DNA of 64,000 bases, from contig CM050651.1 in assembly GCA_027574665.1 (NCBI GenBank), forward strand, positions 3,721,501-3,785,500, given 5' to 3'. Source of the stretch: Rhynochetos jubatus. Taxonomy: Eukaryota > Chordata > Aves > Eurypygiformes > Rhynochetidae. The notes under the pieces were generated by a model. It saw only the letters and a program-made list of their open reading frames with translations, had not been told where the DNA came from and did no database searches. This document shows, piece after piece, positions 1 through 13,320 of this stretch. The stretch's first letter is position 1. Each line of letters starts with the position of its first letter. A program made the position numbers and the translations under genes.

Positions 1-9
1 GCTTAACAG

Positions 10-44
10 AAAATCAATGAACGTTTGCTGCATACACCTTTTTG
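10..44 (+). CDS. Candidate exon 1 of unrecognised gene
   Basis: This is the first visible exon of a multi-exon host gene that probably begins upstream of the window. An AG at 8-9 is followed by an open frame reading KINERLLHTPF and a consensus donor GTAAGT at 45. It enters in phase 0 and leaves in phase 2 (TG), and the single T that opens the exon at 2042 completes a Cys codon. An in-frame TAA at 4-6 shows the frame is not simply running in from the left. The polypyrimidine tract cannot be judged because only nine bases precede the exon, so this is one of the weaker calls. No function is recognised. Confidence 0.5.
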
Positions 45-2041
45 GTAAGTCTTCAGAATTCAATTAAGTACAACATAACCCTGCTGTGCCAAGATAAGAA
101 TATCAGAAACTTTAAGAATGTGAAAATGTTATCTATGCAGCACGCATCATCTTGTTGTTGTTGCTGATCTCAATCCATTTTTCAGCTTTCTTGCTATTCC
201 TTCAATCATTCCCTCCAGAAATCCATCTAGATTGCTCTTGAGCTAATTCATATGCCTTGCAGTCACTGCCTTCCTCTATAATTTATTTCTGCAATAAACA
301 ATTTCATTTTGACCAAGCATATGACTTAGTCTCAGCTTTCTTTAAAAACGTTGTTCCCAGGTGAACGTAAAAGGTTTTCTTTAACGTTTAATCAGCAGTC
401 TAACTTAACTTTACGTTTGTAATTGCCTCTTAAATATCTGTAATGTCTTAGTTGTGTCAAAATTCGCGCATTCAGAGATAATGCATTTTCATCCTTGTGC
501 TAAGACTTAAGTTATAATAGGATCTTGTTGAATACTTGAAATGTGAACACAGATTTTGCTAGCTTCCCACTGAAGGGGAACAAGACGTGTATCTGCAGTG
601 GAATAGCATGGTAAAATTAATCTAAACAAGCATATTTGCATGCCTGGACTTGTTGACATTCTCTTTGTTTTTGTTGGGTATGGGTGTAGCTTTTTTGCTT
701 TGTTTTGTTTCAGTAGTGAGTGTTAGCAAGTACTTACCAAGTGACCTTAATGTTAAGCCTATAATCAAGCCAGTGTCTTTAACAAATACTTATTCATTAA
801 TGGACTTCACTCTTTTCTGTGGTTTAAAAAAAAAATCTCCTGTCTTTCCTTATGTTTGAAGTGAGAATGTTCCCTGACTGACAATTTCCCACAGAAAGAA
901 TGTATGACTGGAAAGAGTAGAATAGAACATGGACTTTAACAGTAGCTTCAGTTGAAACTGTTACGGTGGTATTTACTACTTGCTCATCATTACTGCAGAG
1001 CGTGGTGAATGTTGTTTAATAATGCTTGGGTTTTATAAAGACAGACTTCATGATGACCATAATTGTGGTGAAGAAAACTTTGCCCCATTGTAGGTTTTTT
1101 ATGAATCTGCCCCAAATGAAGTGCCTTTTAAGAAAGGAAAGAGAAGACCTAATAAATTAGGTCACTGATGTTATCTGTCTCTTTCTAAAGATTTTGGGAA
1201 AGTAAGAGTCACATTTAGGTATTTAGGAGCCTAAATCTTACTGGAAGTCAATGGAACATTTAATGTACTGCATGCCAAAACTGCTAGTGAAGAAACTTCA
1301 GAATCCAAAATAATTTAAACTACATGGAGATTTTGTTCAAGCCCTGCAGCACATCTGTATAGCTCAGATGTGCTCTTGTCGTAAAACACTAAAGATAGTA
1401 ATATTTAAATAATATCAAAATAAGTTTGAGTTGTAGGCTCAAACTGTAGTGTTTCCCAAAATGAGGGTTATAATTCACATTTTGTGGAGTGAAAAAACCT
1501 GGATAATTTGTTTGTGGAACTATGTGATGGAGATTCCAATATAGGGCAGATGTTCTGGTTGCTCTGAAAATAAGAAAATAATAGTTATATTTTTCTTTTA
1601 CCCTAAAGAAAAGGATAACACTAGATTGAAATATTAATTTTTATGAGAAGTTTTTTAAAAGTTTTAAAACTGTAATCAAGACATGAGTTATCTAGGAGTT
1701 CTGTATTTTATCTTAATTTCTGAGTATTAGAAGGTGTTTTTGGATCAAAGTAAATGGCGGGTATCCTTCTGGACACGGACGTACTGGGAAATTAAATACT
1801 AGACAAGTCCTTATAGAGTAAGGACTGAAAGCAAAAGTTCCCATTTCAATTTGTTGCACTATTAATTCCAAAATGTTTGTGCCTTGTCTGCTGTATGCTG
1901 TGACTTTAAATTATGATCTTATGACTATGTGCAATTTATATTAATGAAATAATTTTTTTTCATCTTAGATAGAAAATGTAGCTTTGGAAACTAATTTTTT
2001 CTCATATGCATTGAACGTTGTCTACTTTTCTGTAAACTTAG
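45..2041 (+). other. Intron, nothing recognised
   Basis: This is AT-rich sequence between the first two candidate exons. The short open frame at 650-859 is hydrophobic and T-rich and has no splice or promoter context. I see no repeat family, RNA gene or regulatory motif that I can support. Confidence 0.5.
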
Positions 2042-2148
2042 TATAGAACAATACTCTGAATTATTTAAATTGCCAAAAGTCCTTGAAATGGCAAAAATTA
2101 CTTCAAAATTAGGAAACGACACCTGGATAAATTCTGGAAATCATGCAG
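2042..2148 (+). CDS. Exon 2 of unrecognised gene
   Basis: The acceptor follows a pyrimidine-rich stretch (ttgtctacttttctgtaaacttag), and the donor is GCAG|gtaaat. The exon has 107 nt, enters in phase 2, leaves in phase 1 and encodes 35 full codons. The peptide starts IEQYSELFKLPKVLEMA and ends DTWINSGNHA. Its mixed composition, with Trp and Gly, contrasts with the Lys/Phe/Leu bias of chance frames in this AT-rich DNA. The trailing G joins TT of the exon at 9863 to make Val. I do not recognise the family; the segment looks like part of a soluble helical domain, which is inference only. Confidence 0.78.
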
Positions 2149-2676
2149 GTAAATAAGAACAACTTGCACTTAAATGAAATATAACTGTTTTTTTTTTAAT
2201 TTGAATAATTACTTCAAGTTTATAAGTTGCATTAAAAATTTCAAAAAGACTAATGCTAACATGAAATTTTTATTTCTAAGCTTTATATCACAATTCAGTT
2301 GTTACAAGACTGGAGATTTTTTAGCATGTTTAAAAGCCTTACTAAAGCATGGTAAATATAATTTTCCATTTACGTGCTGCATTACACGCATGAGTATAAA
2401 TTCAGAGAAAATAAGCTGGTCTCTTGCCATCACCCACTGGTGGAATATCCATAAAAAAATAGTGGTTTTTCTTAGACCTACATCTTTCATGGATACTGAA
2501 ACAGAAATTATTATGGGACAATCAGGACATCATTTGAAGTTGTTCAACATCAAGAATGTTATGAATACAGATACAGGAGAAAGTTTTTGGAGTTATGAAA
2601 CATTTGAGTTTCACTTTGCTTAATAGTCCTTCAAAGCTATTTATTTCTTCCTGTGCTCCTAACTCTGTGAATTATT

Positions 2677-2761
2677 ATTTAAATAACTGTTACTAGATTT
2701 TAAGATCTCCTTTATTTTAAGACATTACTCTATGCAACTTAAAAAAAAAAAAAAAAAAAAG
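2677..2761 (+). mobile_element. Short poly(A)-tailed retroposed insertion
   Basis: About 64 bp of AT-rich sequence ends in an uninterrupted run of 20 A (2741-2760). The segment is flanked by the 10-bp direct repeat GTGAATTATT, at 2667-2676 on the left and 2762-2771 on the right. A poly(A) tail with a target-site duplication is the signature of target-primed reverse transcription. The body is too short to assign to a parent transcript or SINE, and no AATAAA precedes the tail. In AT-rich DNA the flanking match could still be coincidence. Confidence 0.45.
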
Positions 2762-2953
2762 GTGAATTATTGAAAACATTTATCTGAGTACATACAGGTG
2801 AGCCACTAATAGGCAATCTGGTTGCTGAAGTGTTGTAAACTCTGACAAATTCTTCCAGTGAAATTAAAGAAAAGAAAAAAGGGGCAGGGGAAGAACCTGA
2901 GGAAAAGGAGTAACTCAAATGCAGAAGATACAGGAGAAAGGAGAATTCTTTTT

Positions 2954-3101
2954 AAAACAAACAACCCCAAACACCTAAAACAAAACGAACAACCCAACCC
3001 ACAACACCAAAAAAAAAAAAAAAACCCCACAAAAAACCCCACCCCACACAGATCAAACAAACCCCAGAAAACAACATCACCACCAAAACCCAAGCCCCAC
3101 A
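2954..3101 (+). repeat. A/C-rich low-complexity tract
   Basis: This is roughly 150 bp made almost only of A and C on the plus strand, with irregular CAAA, CCCAA and CCACA units and a run of A around 3009-3024. It is not a clean microsatellite. The complement is a G/T-rich strand with repeated GGGG and GGTT runs. Confidence 0.8.
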
Positions 3102-5059
3102 TCTTGTCCTTTCAATTTAGGTGCCTCAAATGCTGAAGGGTAATGTCCTGGTTTTAGTAACTTCCAGTAATGAGTCATACCTCTTCCTCACGATAAAGGA
3201 GGGGAAAAAACCTACCACCCTTTTGGCTATAATGTTTCTGAGGTAGAAATTTCTTTTTTTGAACAGCAGGTTTTAGTAGCCACAGTCCTTCAGCTATTAA
3301 GGTCAGCATATTAAGGAAAAGATGGAAATTTCTTAGTGAGGTTGTATGTAAGAGAAGGGTATTTGATAAATACTAGTCACTCTTCTGTTTCATCTGTATT
3401 CTTATTGCCCTTCTTTTTAGGGTGAAATCACCTGTAGGATAAACAATCCTACCTGGCTTTGTAATGGAATTTAATTTATCATGAAGTATAATACGCTTCA
3501 ATATGGAAGCATAATTATTCATTGATTTGGTCATTTAGTTGCCTTTCATGCTTAAGCTTAACTTTGAATCCTAAACAGTGATGTGAATGCCAAGTGCGGC
3601 TGTCAGTTGTAAGCTTTTTTTTTCCAATGAATGACTGAAAAGGGTCATAGGTTCCCAGTTACTAATCCAGAGAAGCTTTTACAAAGAGAAAATTAAGTTC
3701 TGGATGGGACCATGGAGTATGAATTTTTTTCTTTTCAGAAGGTCACTGCAGTACTCTCAAATTCAGTAGCATCTCAGATTACCCTTGAGTTTTATTAAAA
3801 AAATATTTTGATACTAAACAGAGCACAGCTGCAAAATATAATTTATGGAGACATTTGAGTGAGTTTGTCTTCCTCCTACATTTTGTCCTAATTAAAAATA
3901 ATTTTATTATCACTTAAAAAACCCACATACATCTTATGTAACATTCTTGTAACCTCCCTAGTATCTCAATCTGAGTTCTACTGCGTTGCTTTCTCTTATT
4001 TTATTTTTTTTAATAAACCTGGCTAGAAAGAACAATATCCTGAATATATGCATATCTTAAAACAATGTTTTAATCTGTATTCTGATGTGTGCTATTCTAA
4101 AATACATATATATAGTTCACTGGGATTAATAGCTTTGAAGCAGCACTTTACATTCATCAAGTGTGATGATGTAGATCCTCTGAAGCTAAGCATTACAGAA
4201 GTTGGTCATTCATTTTAATTTGCCCTTCGGAAGACTCAACCTTCCAATGTTTCACAACTGTGAACTGTATATTCATAATTAAGGAACCAGAAAATTTCAG
4301 TTAACTTAGTGTCAGTATTAGTGTTCCCTTCTTGGCTCTGCTGTCTGCAGCAGTACCTGTCAGTGATGCCAGAGCCATCCAGTGTGGCCTAGGGGGCTGG
4401 TGGATTCTGAGAATCCTTTCACAGGGAATGGAGTCAATGTTTAGTGTTTCCCTGAATCTCCAAAGGAGTAAGAATAAGTCAATTGCTTTCCAAACACTTC
4501 CTGGTTTTTCTGGTTTTTTTCAAAACAAGTCCAGTTTTGAAGAACACTAGAAGTGTTGGGTGTTACTTTGTGTGTGGGTGTGTGTGGTTGATGCTTGGAC
4601 ACTTTCAGAGCCACATGGAATACAGGAAAATTCATGAGCGTCAGGCTCTTTCATGGTGTGGTAGAATGGAAGGCACTCCTTGAGCTTGTTCTGTCTCCTC
4701 CTCTTCACTAGGATTAGCACAACGTTTATGATGCCGTTCACTGATGCTTAGTAAATCCTAAACGAAGGTTTTGCAAGAATGAAACGGTTGTCACTTGAAG
4801 CATTCACAGTTAAGGGTTTGCAAGTCTATTTAGACATACTTTAGGAATTGTTTTATTGTACAAATTGGAGTGTCTGTTTGTTTACATGTGTCTAAATGGT
4901 ATGAAAATTATAAATGGACAATAGATTCACATTTCAAATTTCAGAAGTTCAATGGAAATTATTTTTACACCTATAGATAAACTGTTTTTCTTGTTTGGTT
5001 TGTTAATTTTTTTTATTCAACTGTTGACTAGTAGAACAAAAGTATTTTGTATTTTTCTT

Positions 5060-5173
5060 GAAAAGAAAAAAAAAAAGACCAACAACAACCAACCACCCAA
5101 AAAAACCCTACAACCAAAACAAACCAAACCCCAGTCAACCAAACAGAAAAGAAACCAAAAAACCAAACAAACT
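5060..5173 (+). repeat. A/C-rich low-complexity tract
   Basis: The second tract of this kind begins with A-rich sequence and continues as CCAAC, CAAAC and CCAAA units with few G or T. The frame through it (Lys, Asn, Gln, Pro, Thr) is a composition artefact. Confidence 0.8.
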
Positions 5174-7950
5174 GTGAACATTCTAATAGTGATTTGAGGT
5201 CTATGTTTCATCTCTGTATATAACTGCATAATAATTGCTAATTTCTCTAAGCTATGAAGTGTCTTTAATTGTGTACATTAAGGAAAATACCCTCAAAACT
5301 GAAAGTGCGTATTTGAATGAAATGTATTTGTGCAACAATAGTCTATAAAGAAGAATCTAGTAATTTTTTTAGTAATATGAACTACTGGGGTGTTTTAGTG
5401 TTTGTTTGTTTGGTTTTTTTTTTTTTGTGTTATCCTTTCTACAAAGAGCCAGCATTTTTGCTGCAATGTAAATTCTACAAGTATGATCAATTGTGTTTGA
5501 AGTAATACTCTTTTTCTCATTTCTTCTGTTGTCAACAAATATTTACAGGGCGGTCTCACCATTAAGTACAGTTACATTGTCATGTTGCTGTCTTGTGTGA
5601 TCAGTCACTAGGAAAATCTTCTGCACTTTGGAGCATCATTCTTTATTTACTTTTCAGATAGGAGCGAGCACTCTGCTGGCTCAGTATGGTTATTTATTTA
5701 ACAGTCATTAAAAATGACTATTTCTGTATTATCTAAGTATGTGGTCAGTTGTGTGACTTCATTTATTTATTGGTGGTTTTGTGGCTAGCAGTTCCAACAG
5801 TATGGGTATGTAGTAAAATTTAAAAGTTGAAACAAACAAAAAAAGATAAAAATTTGGAGATGTCAATACTCTCGGATAAGTGGAAGGTGTACCTGAGCAT
5901 GGCAGGGGGGTTATTAGAACTAGATAATCATTAAGATTCTTTCAAACTCAATATTGAGTTTTTATTACTTGAATTATTTTTCCCTCTCACTCTTCTTTGC
6001 TTTTTTTCCAAACCTCCATTTCTGTCCTAGTGCAAGACTGCTGCTCTCGTACCCTGGCATTGAGAGCTATGAGACTTAAGCAGAGCATTAAATAGCTTTA
6101 AGGCAACAAGATTGACTGGAGTAGAACCACAGAAGTCTGTGGTTTTTCAAGGTCAAATATGGATTTTAAAATAGATTTAAAAGATGAGCTTCAGTCAGTG
6201 CTTGTATAAAAAGTGCTATATTTACTTTACATAAAACTCTCTCAAAATTTGACTTAATATGTTGACCTCAAAAGCTGAGACTTCCATTTCAGCTGAATTG
6301 ACATGGTTTTCAATGATGTGTGTGTATATATATATTTTACAATTGTTTCCTGTAGCCTTATTAACACTTTCCCAAGAGACTTGGAAGTCTCAGTTTTCTG
6401 TTTTATTAGTATGGAAGACTTTAACTTGCTGCAGAACTTAAAGTAAAACAAAAAACTTTAGCCTCCTTCAGAGGGTTGCTTACTAACAAATAATGGTGTC
6501 AAATTCATCTTCAAGGTAAATAAACTTGCTATCAGTAACATCAAAGTTCCATAGGAATAAATCTGTCATTTTCAACTCTTCCTAGACAAAACCAAATAAT
6601 ACAGCAGTTCTCACTGATTGAAAACTGATTATTTTTTCTACATTTTTAAATTCTAGATATATATATACATATTTTTATTTATGTACTTCTGTGGTTCTAG
6701 TCAAATGTGTTGAAATAGCTTTACAATTGCAAAATGAATTCTGAAATCTCTATCAGGATTTCTGTCTGATATGTAGAAGTTCAGGTTCTGTCTTGCAAAT
6801 ACTGGGCATCAGTGTTTCAATTTGTCTAATATAGTTCAGAGTAGGAAACACTTTACTCCTACCGATTGTTTATCGTTTATGCATTTATGTAATTTCTTTC
6901 TGCAGAGTTTTATACATTTTTGGATATGAATAGTTGCCAACAATTTTTAAACTGGTTAAAAGTAGTCTGTCTCATACTGCACACAAACAAGTAGTGACAG
7001 GTAAAAAAAAAAAAAGGGCCTTCATGAATGTCTTCTATAAGCAAAAAAACATCTTAATGCAACACTGAATAAACTAAAGTAACCTTTCAATCATTACCTT
7101 CTGATGTTCTAGTATGTATTTGCAAATCACACACAGATGAGTGAAAAAACTGATTGCTGTGCAATGGTGTGTATGTCAAATGATAGTTAAATGTGGCATC
7201 TTTAAGTTTTGCATTGGATTTGATTTAGACACATTAGATTAATGTTTTTTAATTGGTCTTTTAATACCTTTTTTCCAGTTTCTGACTGTTAGAGGCAGAA
7301 CTGTTGTGCTATGGACATGCAGTAGATCACAATGTCTGGTCAGCAGCTTTCACTGTAAATCATTTTTAGTTCAAAAACACATAATGAAGTCAAAACTTAG
7401 GGTAATTTTTTTTTTTTATGGAAAAAAAGTCCAAAACCCAGGAAAGCTTCTTAGATAAATAATGAAAATAAGGAAACGTAAAGAAGGTAAAAAGTGTTAG
7501 GGTTCAGGCTTAAACACTACCAAGTACCTGGCCAGTGCTGTAAATGACCTGAAGTGGTGTTAGTTACAGTACACAGAAATTACCAAATATCCATTATCGT
7601 GCTTCTAATGGGAATCCAGATGTAGAAATGTATTCTTATGTTGAGGTTGTTCTAAGACCTGGCTTCTGTTCTGTTGAAAAAACTTAAGAGGTCAAAGCCA
7701 TTAATTATTTTTGCTAAACATTATTCCTGTTTATACTTTTGGGTTTCTTGTGAACTGGAACTGCAGGCATTAGGCTATTGTCTGTAATAATTGTGAATAT
7801 TATTTCTTTTTTGATTTCTAATGTTACTGAGGAACAATTTTGTTAATAATTTCATGCCTGGTCCTGATATTCTTTTGTTAACAAGGGACTTGAGAGTTTG
7901 TTTATAACTTAACAAACATCACCTTGTATAAAAGACAGCTTGATTTGATG

Positions 7951-8027
7951 CACTAAAAAAAACCCCACAATAGCTTGACCTCCCCAGAAATGCCAACATA
8001 ACCCCCCACCACACCCCCATCCCCAGT
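7951..8027 (+). repeat. A/C-rich tract with C runs
   Basis: This is a shorter, less pure tract with several C runs (accccccaccacacccccat and similar). It shows the same strand preference as the other tracts. Confidence 0.6.
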
Positions 8028-9862
8028 ATGTAATGTGTTTTATGCATGTGGATTACACATTTCAAGACATAAGATATGTTGGTTTTTACCCTAAAGCAGA
8101 TTTTTAATTAGCTTTACAAGGTCTATAAAATCAAGTGGAAAATAAAGCATGTGTATGATTTCTCTGAAGTAACCCTAATTGCTTATTTGCAAAACAGAAT
8201 TGTATCCCAGAAGACCTGAAACTTTCTGTGGCCTCCCACATAACGTGACATTGTTGACATTAATTTACAATTTTTTTGTCAGTATTTGAATAATGAGAAA
8301 ATATTGTTAATGATGGCTGATGTAGTTCTCAACAGTAATGCTTCAGTGTAGGTTGGCTTCAAGATTTCTGTATGAAATCCAAATTGTTAGTTTATACAGG
8401 TTCCACGTACATAGTCAGGGTTGAACATGTTAAGTTCTCGACTCTTTCGAATCTGTTTGCAAAGTCTGTTAAACACTTTATATTTGTTTTTTACCTACAT
8501 AAACCATTGGCTACTAGTATAAAATAGCACTAACTTCAGCCACAGAAGAACAAAACAACATGTGTGAAGGAAATATTTTGGTTCTAAGCTTGTGAGTTAC
8601 TGCAAACACCGATTGGGACACTTACTGTCATAAGCATGACAAGCTTCTCAATATTGCTGCTTGCAGTTTAGTGTGCGTGGTTTGTAGGGGTTTTCTTATT
8701 CACCTGAACCTCCTCAAGCTGCAGTGCTTCACCCCTTATGCCTAAATTTTACTTTGGAAAAGTTATTCAACACAAAATAACGTACACTTACAGTTACTGC
8801 TTCAGACTATTTAAAAATACCAAAAAGATTTCTTGATGCACAGGAGACATTTCAGAAGATATTGATTGTTTCATCAAGTCAATAAACATTGCTGCAATCC
8901 TTTTTGTTAACAAGTTCCATGTTTGGCATGAAAATGACAGACTAAATGGTGACATTTTTAGATTCCACTTTTTTCTACTACTTTGTGTGATATATTGGAA
9001 ACTTACTGGGAAAGGAGCACTGCGTCAGACTGCCTTAAAAGTCTTTGTGGCAATGATACTTAAAGCTCCTACAGTTCCAGATAAACACTTGTTTGCTGCT
9101 GTTTGTGATGTTTCAGACCTTCTTTGGTTGCTGTCATTGATAGAGCTACTGTTCTGCAAAGCCCAGATAATAAGCATTAGGAATATGTTACTTCCTGATG
9201 TTAGCAGTCATAGGTGGACTACACTTGAGAGGTACCTGTTCAAGCTCTTATATGTAAGATGTGTTTTATCCTTGTCAGCATCGATTAGGCTTTCTGGTTT
9301 TAATCTATAGTCAAAAAATTCTTAAAAACAAACAGTTCCTCCACTTCAAGAAATGCAGCCTGTAGGTATGCATGGGGGAAGGATACTAGGCCGTTGCATT
9401 TAATGGAAGGCTTCATGTTACAAACTGGTGTAAAATGGATTATGGATTCATTTCCCATTTTCTCTTGTACAGTGGAATGTTTCAAACTGTTACCTGCACT
9501 TTGGAAAGTAGCTTCACAGTCTTGTGCTATTTCCTTCTTAGAAAAAGGTGTTGTAAGACCATAGCCTCTTTATTTGTTGTGAAAACAAATTATGCTCTTA
9601 AAATATAAAAATGAGGAACTCTTTATGCAAATTTAAATGCCAGTTTATTATTTTTATGTCAGATATTGAAGGCAGTTTTACCCTGGGATATACAGCTTTT
9701 CACATGGGCCTTTTTGTTTTCCCTTGCCTTCTGTATGTAAATGCCTTTGCCTTTATTCTTAGGCAAACCTTTAGATTAAAGAGCTAATGACTTTCTCACA
9801 AGGCTCCAAGTCTGTTATTTTGTTATCTGAGACTACTTTAATGTCAACTTCTCATCCATCAG

Positions 9863-9932
9863 TTATAGATGTGGTTTATTTTTCCACTGTCCCAAAACAT
9901 GTTGAGAGACGTGGAAACTTGCGGTTAACTGG
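9863..9932 (+). CDS. Exon 3 of unrecognised gene
   Basis: The acceptor is atgtcaacttctcatccatcag and the donor is ACTGG|gtaagtaag, an excellent match to consensus. It is 70 nt long and runs from phase 1 to phase 2. The peptide reads IDVVYFSTVPKHVERRGNL followed by RLT. The upstream G plus TT gives Val, and the trailing GG plus G of the next exon gives Gly. The hydrophobic strand followed by a basic patch suggests a folded globular domain. The family is not recognised. Confidence 0.78.
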
Positions 9933-12900
9933 GTAAGTAAGCAGTCTGTTGTGCCAAATATTAAAGCCTTAACCCATCTGCCAAGCTTGAATACTGGTTG
10001 TGTTGACATCATTTTTGATGTGACTACTTCTTGCCAAGGTGTGAATCTGTGAAATTAATGTCTTATAGATCATCAAACTGGCATAGGATGGATGGTATTC
10101 CTTCATCCCTCCTGAGCTGGACTTTTTAAAACCAGAAATTAGGAGAGGAAGATTGTCAGTCCCTTTACAAATTTCAGGCTCTTTCAAACAGAAATTGTGT
10201 TTGGTTAGAAGCAGGGATTAAAGGGAATACTGAAATCCTGACAAGTTTACAAGGCTGTAGAGGAAAAGATAGAGATTGATAGGTCTCTCCGCTTCTGAAA
10301 TAATTTTAAAAGGTGTCATTACAATATAAAGAAATCTTAAGGCATTCTAGCAAGCAATTGGTAACTGCACCCAGCTGCTTATTGCTGAAGGTTAGACTTT
10401 ATTGGATTTTCAATGTTAATATAGATATATAGCTGCTTTCTGCTAGATGCTAATATGAAATCTGCTGCTGTTTCTTTCAGATCACTACTTGAACTGGTTG
10501 GTTTAGGCCCACTAGATCTTATTTTCTGAATATATGTTTGAATATGTTTTTCAGAACCTGCTAGCAGAGATTATTAGATAGTAGCAAGTGAATCACTTGG
10601 GACCATTTATGTGTCTAAAAACAAATGTCACAGCAGTCTATGTATTTTCAGTGGTGGGCTTTTCACTCTTATCCAAAATACATGCACAAATTGTCTGCTG
10701 ATGAAGGTGTGAGAGCTGTCCAATAAAACTTCATTACTTGTAGTGGCTGAAGATCTACATTTCTGCTAAACCACACTTCGAATAATTTAATTCTATATTA
10801 AACCGCAAACAGTTGACTTTTCTAATTTAAATTTTCTCTCTAGAGTATGCCGAGCATAAAGCTGTGCCCCCCCAACCTCCAAACAAAAAAAAAACCCCAA
10901 AAAATCAAAAATAAAAAACCCAACCAAAACAAGAAGGCCCACACACAAGCAAAAACTGTCACCAAAAAGCAACAAAGATGTAAATACTGATATAAAATAC
11001 ATATACCATTTCAGAAACATATTTTGAAAAATAATTTCTAAAAGGTTGTCTTTAGTCTACCATGACAGGTAATATCACTTGAACTACTTGTTATTTTAGA
11101 TGTTAGTGTTGCTTTTTGTAAGCAGTTATTCATTCCAGCCTCAGCTTAATAGAAACTTTGTACCTTCATGTCCTTGAGCATTATTTGTGCAATAGCTATA
11201 TAGGAGCAGACAAATGAAGAATTAAAAAGTCAGAGAACCACCTATGCCATACTGTCTAGTACATGTGCATGAACATTACAATATGGTTATTAATTACATG
11301 ACATAGTGTTATTTCCATGGATCTTTGCCTCATTTAGCATGCAGATTGAACTGCACACAGTTAACAATGCAGCTCTTCAATATTTATTTTTATTTTCACT
11401 GTTTAATGATTGAATACCTCCCTTATTCATTTGCTGCAGTCTCAAAGATCGTGGTGAATAGGCATGGGAAACTGGTTCCCTGTTTCATTCACTACCTATA
11501 TTGAGGATGTAATTAGCAGTGCTACCCTTGATATAAGTGTAGATTTCTTACGTTTACAAATAATAAATCAAAGGTGTTCATTTGTGGAAACAAAATTTGG
11601 CACAGAAGTAGATCAAAAGACTCTATATTACTTTTATATCCATGTTATTTACTGTACTCCATTGAGTTTGATTTTGCAAGCTACTGAGCTCTCTGAAACC
11701 AGTATCAGAAGACAGTTCTAAGTGTTGGAATAATCACAATGCTAACCTTGCCTTTTAAGCCAGTGATTATTCCCCCTAGAATTAAAAATAAAAAATCTGT
11801 GCTACTTCGCAAGGCTTCTCGTAACGGCTGACAGTTAAGAACCTTGAAAAACTTACACTGTTAGAGTGAATCTTAGCCTCGTGGAAATCAGTAAAAACAC
11901 TTCCATTGCTGGTGGTCGTGAATGTTCACCTAAAAGATTATCTTTGGACCTGAGGAAAACTCGTAACTTTCAACTCTGTTGAAACTAAACTGGGCTCTTT
12001 CAGTAACTTGTATGTGTATATTTGGAACAGAGAAAAGTAACTGTTGAAACACAATTTACAACTGAATTTGTGGATTAATGGAAATTGGCTTAATGTTCTC
12101 ATACAAAATATTCAAACTTACCTGAAATGACGCTATTTCAGACTTTCTTATTAAAAAAATAAATAACATAATATACTGTTTGACTTCCTCCTTAATGAAA
12201 GTTGGCATTTATTACATGGTGAAACTTCAGAATTGGTACTTATGGTATGCCCTTTAGCATAACATTTGGAGTATTTTTTAAAATTCTTTTTATCAGACAT
12301 TATCAATACATTCCACATTGTAGTATTCAAGTTTTTAGTGGCCATATACGCAGAAACAGAAAATGTGTTTACCTTACTCTAAGAGTCAATTTATTAATAT
12401 ATATGTGTGTGACTGTTGTTTGACAAAAGCAAGAGAAATGTTCTTTAGTTTAGAGATGTGTTATAACTTGAGGACTGAAGAATCTAATTATACCCCCTGT
12501 CTATAAACTTTCTATTAACTCCAGATTGCAATGTTATATAATGAGTGTACTTGCTGATTACAATTCACCTTTCTTCTTCGGTTGACATTATGCCTGGATT
12601 GTTTATGTACTGATCACATTCAAAGTGATTTCTCTACTGAAAGCAACAAAGAGAAGCAAAAATAATTTTAATTTGTCAACAGACACACATGCATGTTCTT
12701 TAAACGTAGGGCTTTTTTCTCTATCTCTTATCTCAGCTGTCACCAGGTAGCTGTATCAATATTACCCACAAAGTTTACTTTTTCAGGAAGAGTTTTGATG
12801 GATGTGGCACTCTTATTTAGGATAATTTCCCATGTGAAGCTATTGATTCTGCCAACAGTGAAATTTCTTCAAATCCTATGAATTACTTTTGACATTTTAA

Positions 12901-13272
12901 CACAGGCATAAAACTGTGTTACATTTCTTAAATGTTAAACATCAATTAGTTCCATGTACTCAATCCCCCTGAAGTAATTATACTTGTGTAAGAGAAACTC
13001 GCAGAACAGCCAAGGGCTGTGCGTACTGTACTGTACAAGCCAGAGAATAATTGTCTTGTACGGTAGTGTCAGGAAATGTTAAGTGATTCCAAGTTGAATG
13101 TGCTTGCTGATGTTGTTTGGGTTTTTTTAAGTATTTCTATAGAGGGTAAGGAAAAGCACAAGGCTGATGTACATGGAGACAGAAAGAATCTTGGCAGTTC
13201 CTGTCTTGGTAGTTGAATAAATAAATGCTGTCGTCAACAAATATTATCTTCAGAAACTCAATCTTTTCTTAG
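9933..13272 (+). other. Intron with one A/C-rich tract
   Basis: It contains the A/C-rich tract at 10865-10978 and a very good unused acceptor at 10481 (gctgctgtttctttcag) that opens a short frame without a good donor. I recognise no transposon or RNA gene here. Confidence 0.5.
10865..10978 (+). repeat. A/C-rich low-complexity tract
   Basis: C runs, A runs and CCAA units on the plus strand with very few G or T. It resembles the tracts at 2954, 5060, 21319 and 37261. Confidence 0.75.
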
Positions 13273-13320
13273 GGTATTGATATATGCTGTTAGTCCAGTG
13301 GCTGCCGAACAAGTCATCCA
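13273..13320 (+). CDS. Exon 4 of unrecognised gene
   Basis: The acceptor is ctcaatcttttcttag and the donor ATCCA|gtgacg is acceptable but not ideal. It is 48 nt, phase 2 in and phase 2 out. The peptide is VLIYAVSPVAAEQVI, preceded by a junction Gly and followed by a junction Gln made with the first base of the exon at 15450. The regular hydrophobic pattern and the exact phase match on both sides are the support. The frame reaches an in-frame TGA just past the donor, as expected on entering intron. Confidence 0.68.

Larger units (their letters stand above)
2149..9862 (+). other. Intron with A/C-rich tracts and a small poly(A) insertion
   Basis: This 7.7 kb intron holds the poly(A)-tailed insertion at 2677-2761 and A/C-rich low-complexity tracts at 2954-3101, 5060-5173 and 7951-8027, plus shorter T/G-rich runs such as 5392-5425. 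The 149-codon open frame at 2174-2623 has an AT-biased composition and no phase-compatible splice sites, so it is not called. Otherwise I see nothing in it. Confidence 0.5.

Noticed and set aside
2174-2623. 149-codon plus-strand open frame
   Set aside because: The composition is Phe/Lys/Asn-heavy and AT-driven, no splice site fits the phase leaving the exon at 2148, and the opposite strand is also open. Most likely chance.
5658-5688. Splice-bounded 31-nt frame after tttacttttcag
   Set aside because: The donor is poor and its phases (1 to 2) do not fit between the exons at 2148 and 9863.
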